From NCBI RefSeq assembly GCF_900312675.1, contig NZ_OMPC01000009.1, positions 186,001-250,000 on the forward strand: a DNA stretch of 64,000 nt, in the 5' to 3' direction. Position 1 is the first letter of the stretch. Each line of letters starts with the position of its first letter. The stretch is from Aliivibrio sp. EL58. GTDB taxonomy: Bacteria; Pseudomonadota; Gammaproteobacteria; Enterobacterales; Vibrionaceae. The notes beneath the pieces are model-generated. The model ran no database searches, was not told where the DNA came from, and was given only the letters and a program-made list of their open reading frames with translations. Position numbers and translations under genes: made by a program. This document shows positions 46,109-55,941 of this stretch, one piece after another.

Positions 46109-46582
46109 CTAGCGCAATGAGTCCACACGTTCAAATTCATTCTCAACTAATGGTTTTGCATCAGCTTGAGGGACGTGACATTGTAGACAGAAGTAACGAC
46201 GAGGCGATACATCTGAAAGTACAGCATCTTCACGATTCACATAGTGCGTAACACTGATCTTCGTTGCACCCATTTCTTTTGCATTTTTCCAGCTATGACA
46301 TGATAAACATTTGTTCGCGTTTAATGACACTTCATAGTTACGAATCGTATGAGGAACTAATGGTGGCTGGTATACATAATCGCTTTCTAATGCATGATCA
46401 CGAGGAAAACGTTTAAAATCATCTGCTGGACGCGTTGTTTCTAACTCAGACGCACCACGCAGTGACTCTACGCCACCGATGCCACCCGGATTGTTTAACT
46501 CCGTAGTTTGTTCAGTTTCCGCTTGTACTGCGCCAGCAAACAAAAGTCCAACTGACATAAGCGCTATAATGAATTTTTTCAT
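46109..46582 (-). CDS. napB: Diheme cytochrome c subunit NapB
   Basis: Periplasmic electron-transfer subunit of nitrate reductase. The 157-residue product has a signal peptide (IIALMSVGLLFAGAVQA) and two heme motifs (CLSCH, CLQCH), plus PPLVPHTIRNYEVSLNANKC in parts, typical of NapB. It lies 76 bases after napA and 32 before napC. Confidence 0.97.
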   Translation of the reverse strand: MKKFIIALMSVGLLFAGAVQAETEQTTELNNPGGIGGVESLRGASELETTRPADDFKRFPRDHALESDYVYQPPLVPHTIRNYEVSLNANKCLSCHSWKNAKEMGATKISVTHYVNREDAVLSDVSPRRYFCLQCHVPQADAKPLVENEFERVDSLR

Positions 46583-46658
46583 TCTAATTTCTCCGCCTTA
46601 AGGCAAACTCTTTGAAATAGGCTACTCACGTCTTAGTCAGTAACCTACCTATTAGTAA

Positions 46659-49148
46659 TTAAGCAATTTTAGTGATCTTAACTGGGCACTTCTTATAATC
46701 TGTCTGTTTAGACAGAGGATCGGTAGCATCCAAAATCAATTTGTTAATTAAGATGCGAGCATCAAAGAATGGTACAAATACCAATCCTTTAGGCGGACGG
46801 TTACGACCTCGTGTTTCAACACGAACTCGAACTTCACCACGTTTATTAGAAATTAATACTTCATCGCCACGACGCAAATTACGCTCCTTCGCATCAGCAG
46901 GATGAATATAACAAAGCGCATCAGGAACAGCTTTATAAAGCTCAGGAACACGACGTGTCATAGTACCTGTATGCCAATGCTCAAGAACACGACCAGTACA
47001 TAACCACATATCAAACTCATCACCAGGAACTTCTGGTGGCGCTTCATATGGTGCAGAGATAATTAATGCTTTACCATCAGGCTTTCCATAGAAGTCCCAA
47101 TCAGACCCTTTTTTCGCGTATGGATCTGACCCCTCTTTAAAGCGCCATAATGTTTCTTTGCCATCAACTACAGGCCAACGTAAACCACGTACATTATGGT
47201 ATGTATCATATGGTGCTAAATCGTGACCATGGCCACGACCAAACGTAGCGTATTCTTCAAATAGACCTTTTTGTACGTAGAAACCTTGATCTTTCGCATC
47301 ATCGTTTAGCTCTTGAGCTTCTGACAATGGGAAGGCATCAACATTACCGTTTTTGTAAAGTACGTCATACATAGTTTTACCACGGAATTCAGGTGCTTTA
47401 GCTAATAGCTCTTCGCCCCACACTTCTTCTACTGTGAAGCGTTTTGAGAATTCCATGATTTGCCATAAATCAGATTTAGCTTCGCCTTTTGCTTGTACTT
47501 GTTGGTACCAAGCTTGAGTACGACGTTCAGCATTACCATAAGCACCTTCTTTTTCTACCCACATTGCTGTTGGAAGAATAAGATCCGATGCTTGAGCTGT
47601 TGCAGTTGGGTATGGGTCAGAACATACAATGAAGTTTTCTGGGTTACGGTAACCTGGTAAACGTTCAGTGTTAATGTTTGGGCCCGCTTGCATGTTGTTA
47701 TTACACATTACCCAATAAGCGTTAATCTTGCCGTCTTTAAGCATGCGGTCTTGAACAACGGCGTGTGCGCCTGGCTTGCCATTCAATGTACCTTCAGGTA
47801 GTTTCCAGATTTTTTCTGAAATTGCACGGTGCTTAGGATTAGCAACAACCATGTCTGCAGGTAGACGATGTGAGAATGTACCTACTTCACGAGCTGTACC
47901 ACATGCTGAAGGTTGACCAGTCAATGAGAATGGGCTATTACCCGGCGTTGAAATTTTACCCGTTAACAAGTGAATGTTATAAACAAGGCTGTTCATCCAA
48001 ACACCACGAGTGTGTTGGTTCATACCCATTGTCCATAAAGACATTACTTTTGTTTTTGGATCCGCATACTGCTTAGCTAGAGTGATCAGATCGTCTTCTG
48101 ATACACCTGACATTTCAGATGCTTTTTTCGCTGTGTATGGTGCAACTGATGCTTTATATTCCTCAAAACTGATTGAGCTCATCGCTCCAGAATTAGGATT
48201 TTCCGCTTTCATTTGTAGCGGATCAGTATCACGAAGACCATAGCCAATATCTGTTGTTGCTTGCTTGAAGTTCGTGTGTTTATTTACGAAGTCCCAGTTT
48301 ACTGCATCGTTTTGAATGATGTAGTTAGCAATGAAGTTAGCAATGGCAAGGTCAGATTGAGGTTCAAAAATATACCCTTTATCTGCTAACTCAAATGAAC
48401 GGTGGTAGTAAGTAGATAATACGTTCACTTTAACGTGTGGATTACTTAAACGACGATCTGAAATACGAGTCCATAGTACTGGGTGCATTTCTGCCATGTT
48501 TGAGCCCCACAGAACAAAAGAGTCTGCGTGTTCAAAGTCATCGTAACAACCCATTGGTTCATCAATACCGAATGTACGCATAAACGCACCTACCGCTGAA
48601 GCCATACAGTGACGAGCATTTGGATCGATGTTATTTGAACGGAAGCCTGCTTTCATCAATTTAACGGCTGCGTAGCCTTCCATTACCGTCCACTGACCTG
48701 AACCAAACATACCAACACCTGTTGGACCATGCTTTTTCAGAGCGGCTTTCCACTTCTCAGCCATTGTGTCAAAAGCAACGTCCCAAGAAACAGGAGCAAA
48801 GTCACCTTCTTTGTCGTATTGACCATCAGTCATACGCAACATTGGCGTTTGAAGGCGATCTTTTCCGTACATAATTTTAGATAGGAAGTAACCTTTGATA
48901 CAGTTAAGACCTTTGTTTACAGGTGCTTCTGGATCACCTTGAGTCGCAACAACGCGACCGTTTTGAGTGCCCACAAGAACAGAACAACCAGTACCACAAA
49001 AACGACAAGGCGCTTTATCCCATTTAATTTTTGTTTGGTCAGAACTAACGATTAAATTAGTTGCTGATGCTGGTAAAGTAATACCTGCTACAGCTGCAGC
49101 TGATGCTGCGGCGTTTGCTTTAACAAACGCACGTCTTGTCATTTTCAT
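46659..49148 (-). CDS. napA: Periplasmic nitrate reductase catalytic subunit NapA
   Basis: Reduces nitrate to nitrite in the periplasm with a bis-MGD molybdenum centre. The 829-residue product has a Tat signal ([14 protein letters not shown]), the [4Fe-4S] ligands (CRFCGTGC and the later CIKG) and the Mo-ligand cysteine in [10 protein letters not shown]. Further molybdopterin-binding blocks and a normal length support the call. Its start overlaps the napD stop by four bases (ATGA), so translation is coupled to the NapD chaperone. Confidence 0.98.
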   Translation of the reverse strand: MKMTRRAFVKANAAASAAAVAGITLPASATNLIVSSDQTKIKWDKAPCRFCGTGCSVLVGTQNGRVVATQGDPEAPVNKGLNCIKGYFLSKIMYGKDRLQTPMLRMTDGQYDKEGDFAPVSWDVAFDTMAEKWKAALKKHGPTGVGMFGSGQWTVMEGYAAVKLMKAGFRSNNIDPNARHCMASAVGAFMRTFGIDEPMGCYDDFEHADSFVLWGSNMAEMHPVLWTRISDRRLSNPHVKVNVLSTYYHRSFELADKGYIFEPQSDLAIANFIANYIIQNDAVNWDFVNKHTNFKQATTDIGYGLRDTDPLQMKAENPNSGAMSSISFEEYKASVAPYTAKKASEMSGVSEDDLITLAKQYADPKTKVMSLWTMGMNQHTRGVWMNSLVYNIHLLTGKISTPGNSPFSLTGQPSACGTAREVGTFSHRLPADMVVANPKHRAISEKIWKLPEGTLNGKPGAHAVVQDRMLKDGKINAYWVMCNNNMQAGPNINTERLPGYRNPENFIVCSDPYPTATAQASDLILPTAMWVEKEGAYGNAERRTQAWYQQVQAKGEAKSDLWQIMEFSKRFTVEEVWGEELLAKAPEFRGKTMYDVLYKNGNVDAFPLSEAQELNDDAKDQGFYVQKGLFEEYATFGRGHGHDLAPYDTYHNVRGLRWPVVDGKETLWRFKEGSDPYAKKGSDWDFYGKPDGKALIISAPYEAPPEVPGDEFDMWLCTGRVLEHWHTGTMTRRVPELYKAVPDALCYIHPADAKERNLRRGDEVLISNKRGEVRVRVETRGRNRPPKGLVFVPFFDARILINKLILDATDPLSKQTDYKKCPVKITKIA

Positions 49149-49429
49149 GATTCATCCTCACATTGCGAATCAAAGTGCTCGATTTGGTGGAAAACTAAAG
49201 CGACATTTAGAATCCCTTCGAAGTCATTTATTTTATCTATTGAATCTGTAATGTATCCTTGGTTTTCAGTTTCAAGAACAACAATCAATTTGCCCTCTTC
49301 ACTTTCTCCATGGATCTCTGTATTCGGTAGTGCCAGTATTTTTTCTTTTGTTTGTTCTAAAAATTCAGGTTTAACATGAACCACTAAACTTGAAATATGA
49401 ACTTCATTTTCAGGCAAATTTTCTAACAT
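49145..49429 (-). CDS. napD: NapA signal-peptide chaperone NapD
   Basis: Small cytoplasmic protein that binds the Tat signal of NapA and delays export until the cofactor is in. The 94-residue product has [17 protein letters not shown] and [20 protein letters not shown] in parts, as in NapD. It overlaps napF by one base at the start and napA by four at the end. Confidence 0.93.
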   Translation of the reverse strand: MLENLPENEVHISSLVVHVKPEFLEQTKEKILALPNTEIHGESEEGKLIVVLETENQGYITDSIDKINDFEGILNVALVFHQIEHFDSQCEDES

Positions 49430-49947
49430 TATGTTTGCTCTTCCAGTGTCATGCTAATAGCAGAAGTAGGGCAAGCAGCAATGCACCCCCCACAACCATT
49501 ACACACATCTAAGTTAATTTGAGGCTGAGCGACATTTCCCAGCACCAATTGAAAACGTATAGCTTGTGTTTCACACATATCGCTACAACTACGACATTCA
49601 ACCGATTGTTTCGCTAAACAACTTTCATTTATAGATACTTTATGAGAGAAAGCTGTAGCAACAGTTAAATCAAATAAGTTTTCAGGGCAACTTTGAGCAC
49701 ATCCTTCACAGAAGGTACATTCACCCTTGGTAAAGTCGACAATGGGAAAACCACCATCACCTTTAACAATTATGTTTTCTTCACAGGCAGCAATACATTT
49801 TTCACATTGAGTACATTGAGAAACAAAACTTGCTTCATTGCCTACCCAAGGTAGCCGCTGCTGTATTAAAGGATGTATCTTTTTCTTATTAGAGAAACGA
49901 CTGAAAAGACCACGTTTAGAATGGTCAATTGTATTTTTTTGACTCAT
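49429..49947 (-). CDS. napF: Ferredoxin-type protein NapF
   Basis: Cytoplasmic iron-sulfur protein thought to help mature NapA. The 172-residue product has an N-terminal basic segment (SKRGLFSRFSNKKK) and four cysteine clusters (CTQCEKCIAAC, CTFCEGCAQSC, CRSCSDMC, CNGCGGCIAAC). It is the first gene of napFDABC, divergent from narQ. Confidence 0.95.
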   Translation of the reverse strand: MSQKNTIDHSKRGLFSRFSNKKKIHPLIQQRLPWVGNEASFVSQCTQCEKCIAACEENIIVKGDGGFPIVDFTKGECTFCEGCAQSCPENLFDLTVATAFSHKVSINESCLAKQSVECRSCSDMCETQAIRFQLVLGNVAQPQINLDVCNGCGGCIAACPTSAISMTLEEQT

Positions 49948-50018
49948 CTATTCACATCTCCTTTCGTCTATTCATATTTTTATATGTGGCATATTAAGTT
50001 TTGTCATATTTATTGATA

Positions 50019-50034
50019 TACCTCATAATGGTTA
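50019..50034. promoter_or_regulatory. NarP-type 7-2-7 heptamer pair
   Basis: TACCTCA-TA-ATGGTTA fits the inverted heptamer pair TACYYMT-N2-AKRRGTA at 12 of 14 positions. It lies in the napF-narQ divergent region, about 80 bases before napF. Regulation by the adjacent NarP is inferred. Confidence 0.55.
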
Positions 50035-50048
50035 AACAGTGGGTATAC

Positions 50049-50062
50049 TTGTTCTGGATCAA
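50049..50062. promoter_or_regulatory. Fnr-type anaerobic regulator box
   Basis: TTGTT-CTGG-ATCAA matches TTGAT-N4-ATCAA at 9 of 10 positions. The centre is about 80 bases before the narQ ATG and 108 before napF, so it could serve either promoter. Confidence 0.55.
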
Positions 50063-50135
50063 TTTTTAAAACAATTAAAAACAACAGAATAGGCCTAATT
50101 TGCCTTTTATTAATCATAGGTCACACATAACAAAT

Positions 50136-51827
50136 ATGAAACACAAGAAGACCTCAATTTTAACAAAAACCATTGCTCAAGTGATGTTATGGATTGTAAT
50201 AATATCAATTGTGACAACTAGCCTAGCTTTGATGACGCTATCCTCCAGTATAAAAGATGCTGAGGCCGTTAATATTGCGGGGTCTTTACGTATGCAAAGC
50301 TACCGATTGGCTTTTGATATTGAAACCAACTCACCAGAACTTATAGCGCATTTAGAGAAATTTTCTGAATCGATAGAATCCCCTTCTTTTAAAACACTAG
50401 ATCAATGGTTTGTTCCTGATGATATTGAAGGCTATTACGAAGATATTCGATTACAGTGGCATTCGTTGCATCCCTCGCTACTTAGTGATAATAAACAGAT
50501 CTACCTTAATAAAGTCTCTAACTTTGTTGATGAAATTGATCGCTTTGTATTTCGTCTGCAAGAATTCTCAGAACGAAAATTGCAGCTTTTATCATTTATA
50601 GGTGCGCTTGGTTTATCGTTAATCGTCTTTTTAAGTGTTTTTATTATCTTCTTTACCCAACGAAAAATCGTAAGCCCACTTCATCATTTAGTTGCTGCAA
50701 GTAAAGCTATGACCAGCGGCAACTACTCTGTTCAGGTCAATTTAAAAAGTGACAATGAATTAGGTCAACTAAGTGATTCATTCAATCATATGGCAAAGCA
50801 AGTTGACCTTAGCTATAAAGAGCTAGAAAGCAGAGTTGAAGATAAAACAAAAAAACTGAGCCAAGCCAACCGTTCATTAACAACACTCTATCAGTGCTCC
50901 CAACAGCTATCCGCTTCTCAACTTGACGAACAGGTCTTTAAAAATATTTTAGATACCTTTGTTAATATCGAAGGGATTACCAGTGCTCGATTAATTGTTG
51001 AAGAAGAGTCTGGTGGAGATTGGGAAATTACGAGTGGAGAATCAAACACTTCACCTTGGAGCTTGCAAGAGCTATCTATTGATGGAGAACAACTTGGTTA
51101 TTTACTGTGGCAATTTTCTCTTCCTTGTCCAGATCAAAAATTGATCATTAATATCGCAAATATTCTTGCTCGTGGCGTTTTTTATAACCAAGTTCAAAAA
51201 CAAACCCACCAATTAATTCTTTTAGAAGAGCGCTCAGCCATTGCTCGTGAACTGCATGATTCATTAGCACAATCTTTATCTTATTTAAAGATTCAAACCA
51301 CCTTGTTGAAACGACGATTATCAGCATGCGATTGTAAAAATACAGGCAATACATTAATAGAATTAGATGAAGGGCTTAAAAGTGCCTATACTCAATTAAG
51401 AGAATTGCTTAATACCTTTAGGCTAACGATTAATAAAGCCCATTTTGGTGAGGCTTTACAAGAAATAACCACCACATTATCAGCACAAACCGAAATAAAT
51501 ATTAGAGTAAATAATGAGCTACCATCTTTACCCATAAATGCTCAACAGCATGTTCATTTATTACAATTAATTCGTGAAGCTACATTAAATGCCATCAAAC
51601 ACTCAAAAGCTGATAATATTATCATTACGTGTTTTCAAGAAGGTGAGCAAGGCTACATTAACATTGAAGACGATGGGGTAGGATTTGACCCTAGTAAAGA
51701 AAAAATAAATCATTATGGATTAAGAATAATGCAAGAGCGCGCTACCTGTGTTCGTGGCAATTTATCCATATCCTCTGAATTAGAACACGGTTGTACAGTG
51801 AACGTTACGTTTCCACTTAACCAATAA
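50136..51827 (+). CDS. narQ: Nitrate/nitrite sensor kinase NarQ
   Basis: Membrane histidine kinase that senses nitrate/nitrite and phosphorylates NarP. From the ATG at 50136 (MKHKKTSILTKT) it has 563 residues: TM1 (VMLWIVIISIVTTSLALM), a periplasmic four-helix sensor with the P-box (NIAGSLRMQSYRLAFD), TM2 (LLSFIGALGLSLIVFLSVFI), and HAMP. A GAF-like region, the H-box (ARELHDSLAQSLSYLKI) and an ATPase domain (DDGVGFDPSK) follow. Twelve extra upstream codons from a TTG are possible but less likely. Confidence 0.94.
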   Translation: MKHKKTSILTKTIAQVMLWIVIISIVTTSLALMTLSSSIKDAEAVNIAGSLRMQSYRLAFDIETNSPELIAHLEKFSESIESPSFKTLDQWFVPDDIEGYYEDIRLQWHSLHPSLLSDNKQIYLNKVSNFVDEIDRFVFRLQEFSERKLQLLSFIGALGLSLIVFLSVFIIFFTQRKIVSPLHHLVAASKAMTSGNYSVQVNLKSDNELGQLSDSFNHMAKQVDLSYKELESRVEDKTKKLSQANRSLTTLYQCSQQLSASQLDEQVFKNILDTFVNIEGITSARLIVEEESGGDWEITSGESNTSPWSLQELSIDGEQLGYLLWQFSLPCPDQKLIINIANILARGVFYNQVQKQTHQLILLEERSAIARELHDSLAQSLSYLKIQTTLLKRRLSACDCKNTGNTLIELDEGLKSAYTQLRELLNTFRLTINKAHFGEALQEITTTLSAQTEINIRVNNELPSLPINAQQHVHLLQLIREATLNAIKHSKADNIIITCFQEGEQGYINIEDDGVGFDPSKEKINHYGLRIMQERATCVRGNLSISSELEHGCTVNVTFPLNQ

Positions 51828-51847
51828 AGCAATAGAAGGTACAAATT

Positions 51848-52459
51848 ATGTGGAATGTTGTAATCGTTGATGATCACCCGTTAATGCGTCGTGGTATTGG
51901 TCAACTACTCTCTTTTGAAGAAGAATTTACCTTAATAGGTGAAGCAAGTAATGGTACCGATGCCGTAGCTCTAATTTCTCAAGATGAACCTGACTTAGTT
52001 TTACTTGATTTAAATATGAAGGGAATGTCAGGTTTAGATACTCTTCATGCCTTAAGAAATGAAGGCGTTACTTGTCCAGTCGTTATATTAACGGTTTCAG
52101 ACAATAAACAAGATATCAAAACCTTAGTTAAAGCCGGTGCTGATGGCTACTTATTGAAAGACAGTGAGCCTGATGAGCTGATTTCATTATTAAAAGAAGC
52201 GATGAAAGGCGGAAAAGCTTACTCTGAACAAGTAAAAGCATGTTTGGAACAAGAAAATAACGGTGATGATAAATTAGCTCACTTAACCGCTCGTGAATTA
52301 GAGATCTTACAAAATGTAGCAAAAGGGATGCGTAACAAACAAGTTGCAGACAAACTCTTTATCTCTGAAGCTACCGTTAAAGTTCACATGAAAAGTTTAT
52401 TAAAAAAACTGAATGTAAAATCACGAGTTGCCGCGACATTAATTTACTTAGACTCATAA
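51848..52459 (+). CDS. narP: Nitrate/nitrite response regulator NarP
   Basis: DNA-binding regulator of nap and related anaerobic genes. The 203-residue product has a receiver (IVDDHPLMRRGI, phosphoacceptor LLDLNMKGMSG, lysine in YLLKDSEPD) and a C-terminal LuxR-type HTH (LTARELEILQNVAKGM, ISEATVKVHMKSLLKKLNV in parts). It lies 20 bases after narQ. A lipoprotein gene begins one base after its stop. Confidence 0.95.
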   Translation: MWNVVIVDDHPLMRRGIGQLLSFEEEFTLIGEASNGTDAVALISQDEPDLVLLDLNMKGMSGLDTLHALRNEGVTCPVVILTVSDNKQDIKTLVKAGADGYLLKDSEPDELISLLKEAMKGGKAYSEQVKACLEQENNGDDKLAHLTARELEILQNVAKGMRNKQVADKLFISEATVKVHMKSLLKKLNVKSRVAATLIYLDS

Positions 52460-52460
52460 T

Positions 52461-52790
52461 ATGAAATTACTGATAACAGGACTGTTAAGTCTCTTTTTAC
52501 TTAGTGGCTGCCAACTAACAACGCAACCAATGAGTGATGAATCCGAAACCATTGCACTTCATTACAATGATAATGCGGCTAAAGGCTGCACGGAAGTGGG
52601 AACAGTGACAGGAAGTGAAGGTCATTGGTATACCTTCTTCTTTATATCAAATAAAGACTTAATGATTGCCGCCGTTAATGACGTAAAAAACGAGGCTCAA
52701 ACATTAGGAGCCAACACCGTAGTCCTTCAAGACCCAATGGCATTTAATACATCAGTAACCTTACTTGGCTCTGCTTATACTTGCCCATAG
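52461..52790 (+). CDS. DUF4156-type small lipoprotein
   Basis: Predicted lipoprotein of 109 residues (lipobox LSGC at 14-17) with CTEVGTVTGSEGHWY and the block KNEAQTLGANTVVL that is common in DUF4156 proteins, plus a C-terminal cysteine. The function is unknown. It begins one base after the narP stop, so it is probably translated with narP, and ends with a strong terminator. Confidence 0.82.
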   Translation: MKLLITGLLSLFLLSGCQLTTQPMSDESETIALHYNDNAAKGCTEVGTVTGSEGHWYTFFFISNKDLMIAAVNDVKNEAQTLGANTVVLQDPMAFNTSVTLLGSAYTCP

Positions 52791-52828
52791 GTATTTTTAG
52801 TTCTAACTAAACCTCATTCATAAAAAAT

Positions 52829-52860
52829 AAAAACGCCAACAATTATGTTGGCGTTTTTAT
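52829..52860 (+). terminator. Terminator of narQP unit
   Basis: AAAAACGCCAACA-ATTA-TGTTGGCGTTTTT is a near-perfect hairpin, T-rich on both strands, and may also serve the convergent winged-helix gene. Confidence 0.94.
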
Positions 52861-52890
52861 TCAATCCTCAGCACAGTTAAAAGCACTGTG

Positions 52891-53172
52891 CTAATGATAT
52901 AAAGTTGATGCGATCTCATCTTCTCGTGAGCATACCCAATCTGGATCATACGGCCCCCAATCTGAAAGACGATAATAACCGTCATTATGACGACGACCAT
53001 CTTGCACAAACATTAACTCGATACCAATCCCAGGCAAAGCTTTCAATACATCTTGAATCGTACGACGAGGCCAACCTGTTAACTCGACAAGCTTAGGCAC
53101 ATTTGGCCTTTCTAAATTATGTACCAACAACGCTAAATATAAGCGCCTGGCAAACACTGGATTCAACTCCAT
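52891..53172 (-). CDS. Small winged-helix DNA-binding protein
   Basis: A 93-residue protein of unknown targets. Residues about 10-45 read as a winged helix-turn-helix (YLALLVHNLE, VPKLVELTGWPRRTIQDVLKAL in parts). The C-terminal part is acidic and aromatic (YYRLSDWGPYDPDWVC). AGGAGGTATCA precedes the ATG. It is divergent from the yffB-dapE unit, so local regulation is possible. I recall conserved vibrio proteins of this type near dapE but cannot name a family. Confidence 0.78.
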   Translation of the reverse strand: MELNPVFARRLYLALLVHNLERPNVPKLVELTGWPRRTIQDVLKALPGIGIELMFVQDGRRHNDGYYRLSDWGPYDPDWVCSREDEIASTLYH

Positions 53173-53443
53173 TGATACCTCCTGATTTAATAAGAGTAAT
53201 TATTAATCATTCAGTATTAATGATGTTGAGGTTGATCAACTAATTACGAAAATATACTTACAATTTCACTAATAAACACATAAATCTGCATTTCTTGTAA
53301 TTAATTTTCATAACTATCATTACTCATCACCCTATAATCATCCAATATTAACCAGTAAAATACTAAATAACGCCTAGCCTCTGGCGTATTTGATCAAATC
53401 TAGTTATAAATAGACCATAATTAATAACATAATGAAGAAAGTC

Positions 53444-53791
53444 ATGACTGCAATTTACGGAATTAAAAACTGCGACACCATTAAAAAATGCAAAAAATGG
53501 TTAGAAGCAAACGACATCGATTTTACTTATCATGATTACCGCACTGACGGTATTGATAAAGAAATGGTTACCACTTTTGTTCAACAATTAGGGTGGGAGA
53601 ACGTAGTTAATAAACGTGGTACCACTTATCGTCAACTGAGTGACGAACAAAAAAACACGTTAAATGAAGAGAATGCGATTGAACTATTACTGGAAATGCC
53701 AGCAATGATCAAACGTCCTGTTCTTATTCATAATGATGCATACCATTTAGGCTTTAAGCCAGCTCAATACGAAGCGCTATTTAACGTTTAG
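53444..53791 (+). CDS. yffB: Spx/ArsC-family protein YffB
   Basis: Thioredoxin-fold protein of the ArsC/Spx family, role uncertain. From the ATG at 53444 it has 115 residues and the pattern YGIKNCDTIKKCKKWLE, with the N-terminal redox cysteine, and the C-terminal IKRPVLIHNDAYHLGF. An ATG four codons earlier is possible, but the site before 53444 (GAAGAAAG) is better. yffB-dapE is a conserved pair in enterics and vibrios. Confidence 0.9.
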   Translation: MTAIYGIKNCDTIKKCKKWLEANDIDFTYHDYRTDGIDKEMVTTFVQQLGWENVVNKRGTTYRQLSDEQKNTLNEENAIELLLEMPAMIKRPVLIHNDAYHLGFKPAQYEALFNV

Positions 53792-53845
53792 TTTACTGTG
53801 CCATTTAACTCTATGGCCAATTTAAAAGAAGTAAAGGAATACATA

Positions 53846-54979
53846 ATGTCAGATACCCCAACATTAGCACTTGCTAAAGATCTATTAAGCCGTCAATCCA
53901 TCACTCCTGAAGATGCCGGCTGCCAAGAGCTAATGATTAAACGCTTAGAAGCACTTGGCTTTACTATTGAAATCATGGTTTTTGAAGATACAACTAACTT
54001 TTGGGCCCGCCGTGGTACAGAAGCACCCTTGTTTACTTTTGCAGGTCACACTGATGTCGTTCCTACTGGATCGTTAGATCATTGGAATACTGACCCGTTT
54101 GAACCAACGATTATTGATGGCATGCTATACGCACGTGGCGCAGCAGATATGAAGGGCTCACTGGCTTGTATGATTGTTGCCGTTGAGCGTTTTGTTGCTG
54201 AGCACCCAGACCATAAAGGTTCAATTTCTTTTTTGATCACTTCAGATGAAGAAGGTCCATTTATTAATGGCACAACTCGTGTGGTTGATACGCTAAAAGA
54301 GCGTAATGAAATTATTGATATGTGTATTGTTGGTGAGCCATCAAGCACAGATCATGTGGGTGATGTTGTGAAAAATGGCCGTCGCGGATCTCTAACTGGT
54401 AATCTAACGGTTAAGGGAATTCAAGGGCACGTTGCTTATCCGCATATTGCTCGAAATCCTATTCATCAAGCAATGCCAGTATTAACTGAATTAGCAATGA
54501 CGGAGTGGGATAAAGGCAATGATTACTTCCCTCCAACCAGTTTCCAAATACCAAATATAAATGGGGGAACTGGGGCATCAAATGTGATCCCTGGCGATGT
54601 CGAAGTAATGTTTAACTTTCGCTTTAGCACAGAGTCAACAGTGGAAAGTTTGCAACAACGTGTTATTGATACATTAAATAAACACGATTTAGAGTATGAC
54701 TTAAATTGGATCATCAATGGCCTGCCATTCTTAACCGATACTGGCGATCTACTCACTGCTGTTGTTGATGCTGTTGATACGGTTAATCAGCAAAAACCTC
54801 AACTATTAACCACTGGTGGCACATCTGATGGCCGTTTCATTGCACAAATGGGCTCTCAGGTTATTGAGCTTGGTCCAGTTAATGCTACGATTCATAAAGT
54901 AAATGAATGTGTAAAAGTAGATGATTTAGAAAAGCTAACGGATATGTATCAAGAAGTGCTTAATAATCTACTTGCCTAA
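53846..54979 (+). CDS. dapE: Succinyl-diaminopimelate desuccinylase
   Basis: Hydrolyses N-succinyl-diaminopimelate in lysine and peptidoglycan synthesis; a dimeric M20-type metalloenzyme. The 377-residue protein starts [14 protein letters not shown] at 53846, with AAAGGAAT upstream; sixteen open codons before it are rejected. Metal and catalytic residues lie in [29 protein letters not shown] and GEPSSTD. The final TSDGRF and [12 protein letters not shown] are typical. Confidence 0.97.
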   Translation: MSDTPTLALAKDLLSRQSITPEDAGCQELMIKRLEALGFTIEIMVFEDTTNFWARRGTEAPLFTFAGHTDVVPTGSLDHWNTDPFEPTIIDGMLYARGAADMKGSLACMIVAVERFVAEHPDHKGSISFLITSDEEGPFINGTTRVVDTLKERNEIIDMCIVGEPSSTDHVGDVVKNGRRGSLTGNLTVKGIQGHVAYPHIARNPIHQAMPVLTELAMTEWDKGNDYFPPTSFQIPNINGGTGASNVIPGDVEVMFNFRFSTESTVESLQQRVIDTLNKHDLEYDLNWIINGLPFLTDTGDLLTAVVDAVDTVNQQKPQLLTTGGTSDGRFIAQMGSQVIELGPVNATIHKVNECVKVDDLEKLTDMYQEVLNNLLA

Positions 54980-55033
54980 TCAATTTGGGTATATGATAAG
55001 AGGGTAACTCCTCTTATCATTGTTTGGTGATTT

Positions 55034-55702
55034 ATGAATAATCAAGAACTTACCGGCTTATCTAGCCAACACCTCTCCTTTGTTGTGCCGCACCGTCAAC
55101 TTCACCATGATTGTATTTTATCTTTCCAATCTTTAGAAAAAGCAGCATTAGAGGCTGGTTTTACCCTCACTATCGCGAGTAGTTTCCGTGATTTTGAACG
55201 CCAGTTGATGATTTGGAATAATAAGTTCAATGGTATTCGTCCAATTTCAGGTGAAGATGGTCAACCCATTGATAGCAGTAAAATGAGTGATATTGAAAAG
55301 ATTCACGCCATTATGCGTTGGTCAGCACTTCCAGGTTCTAGCCGTCATCACTGGGGGACCGATCTTGATGTTTATGCCTCAAATACACTTCCAGAAGGAG
55401 TAAACCTTCAACTTGAACCTTGGGAGTACGATACCGGTCATCAAGCAACCTTCAGTTTCTGGCTAAAAGAAAACGCACCAACGCACGGTTTCTTCTTCCC
55501 TTACAATACTGACCGAAAAGGAGTGGCTATTGAACCTTGGCATATCAGTCATAGAGAGAAAAGTGCTGAGCTAATGACAATGCTAACGCCTGATGTACTT
55601 TTAAATGTTTGGAAAGACGTCGACTTGGCAGGAAAAGACACTATCATTAAACATATTGATACAATATTTGTACGCTACGTAACTAATATCAATAAGGAGT
55701 GA
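55034..55702 (+). CDS. M15-family D-Ala-D-Ala carboxypeptidase (VanY-like)
   Basis: Zinc peptidase of peptidoglycan. The 222-residue product has the zinc-binding motif SRHHWGTDLDVYA and the second half of the site, EPWHISH. ASSFRDFERQLMIWNNKF is the usual N-terminal block. I see no signal peptide, so the site of action is uncertain. It is followed after 2 bases by the DUF2897 gene. This gene lies after dapE in vibrios as I know them. Confidence 0.9.
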   Translation: MNNQELTGLSSQHLSFVVPHRQLHHDCILSFQSLEKAALEAGFTLTIASSFRDFERQLMIWNNKFNGIRPISGEDGQPIDSSKMSDIEKIHAIMRWSALPGSSRHHWGTDLDVYASNTLPEGVNLQLEPWEYDTGHQATFSFWLKENAPTHGFFFPYNTDRKGVAIEPWHISHREKSAELMTMLTPDVLLNVWKDVDLAGKDTIIKHIDTIFVRYVTNINKE

Positions 55703-55704
55703 AT

Positions 55705-55905
55705 ATGGAATGGTTAATGAACCCTTGGGTTATCATCGTTATTGTTTTAAGTGTTGTCATTGGTAATCTTGCCGCTTTAAAAGCCACTGCGAATATGAAA
55801 TTTAAGCACACAAAAAAAACGGTCTCTCCTCAAGAGAAAGAGGATAAATCAGAGCAAGAAACAACAATACAGCAAAAAGAAGATGAAAAAAAAGACGCTC
55901 AGTAA
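55705..55905 (+). CDS. DUF2897 small membrane protein
   Basis: A 66-residue protein starting MEWLMNPWVIIVIVLSVVIG at the ATG at 55705, with AAGGAGTG upstream. It has one N-terminal transmembrane segment, then a charged cytoplasmic tail rich in K and E (QEKEDKSEQETTIQQKEDEK). The function is unknown. It sits 2 bases after the M15 peptidase gene. Confidence 0.82.
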   Translation: MEWLMNPWVIIVIVLSVVIGNLAALKATANMKFKHTKKTVSPQEKEDKSEQETTIQQKEDEKKDAQ

Positions 55906-55920
55906 AATGAGCGCCTTTTG
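55888..55920. terminator. Terminator between DUF2897 gene and bamC
   Basis: GACGCTCA and TGAGCGCC flank a short loop, with A8 on one side and T4 on the other. It overlaps the end of the DUF2897 gene and serves mainly bamC on the minus strand. Confidence 0.8.
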
Positions 55921-55941
55921 CTGATAAATTAACGGGTAAGT

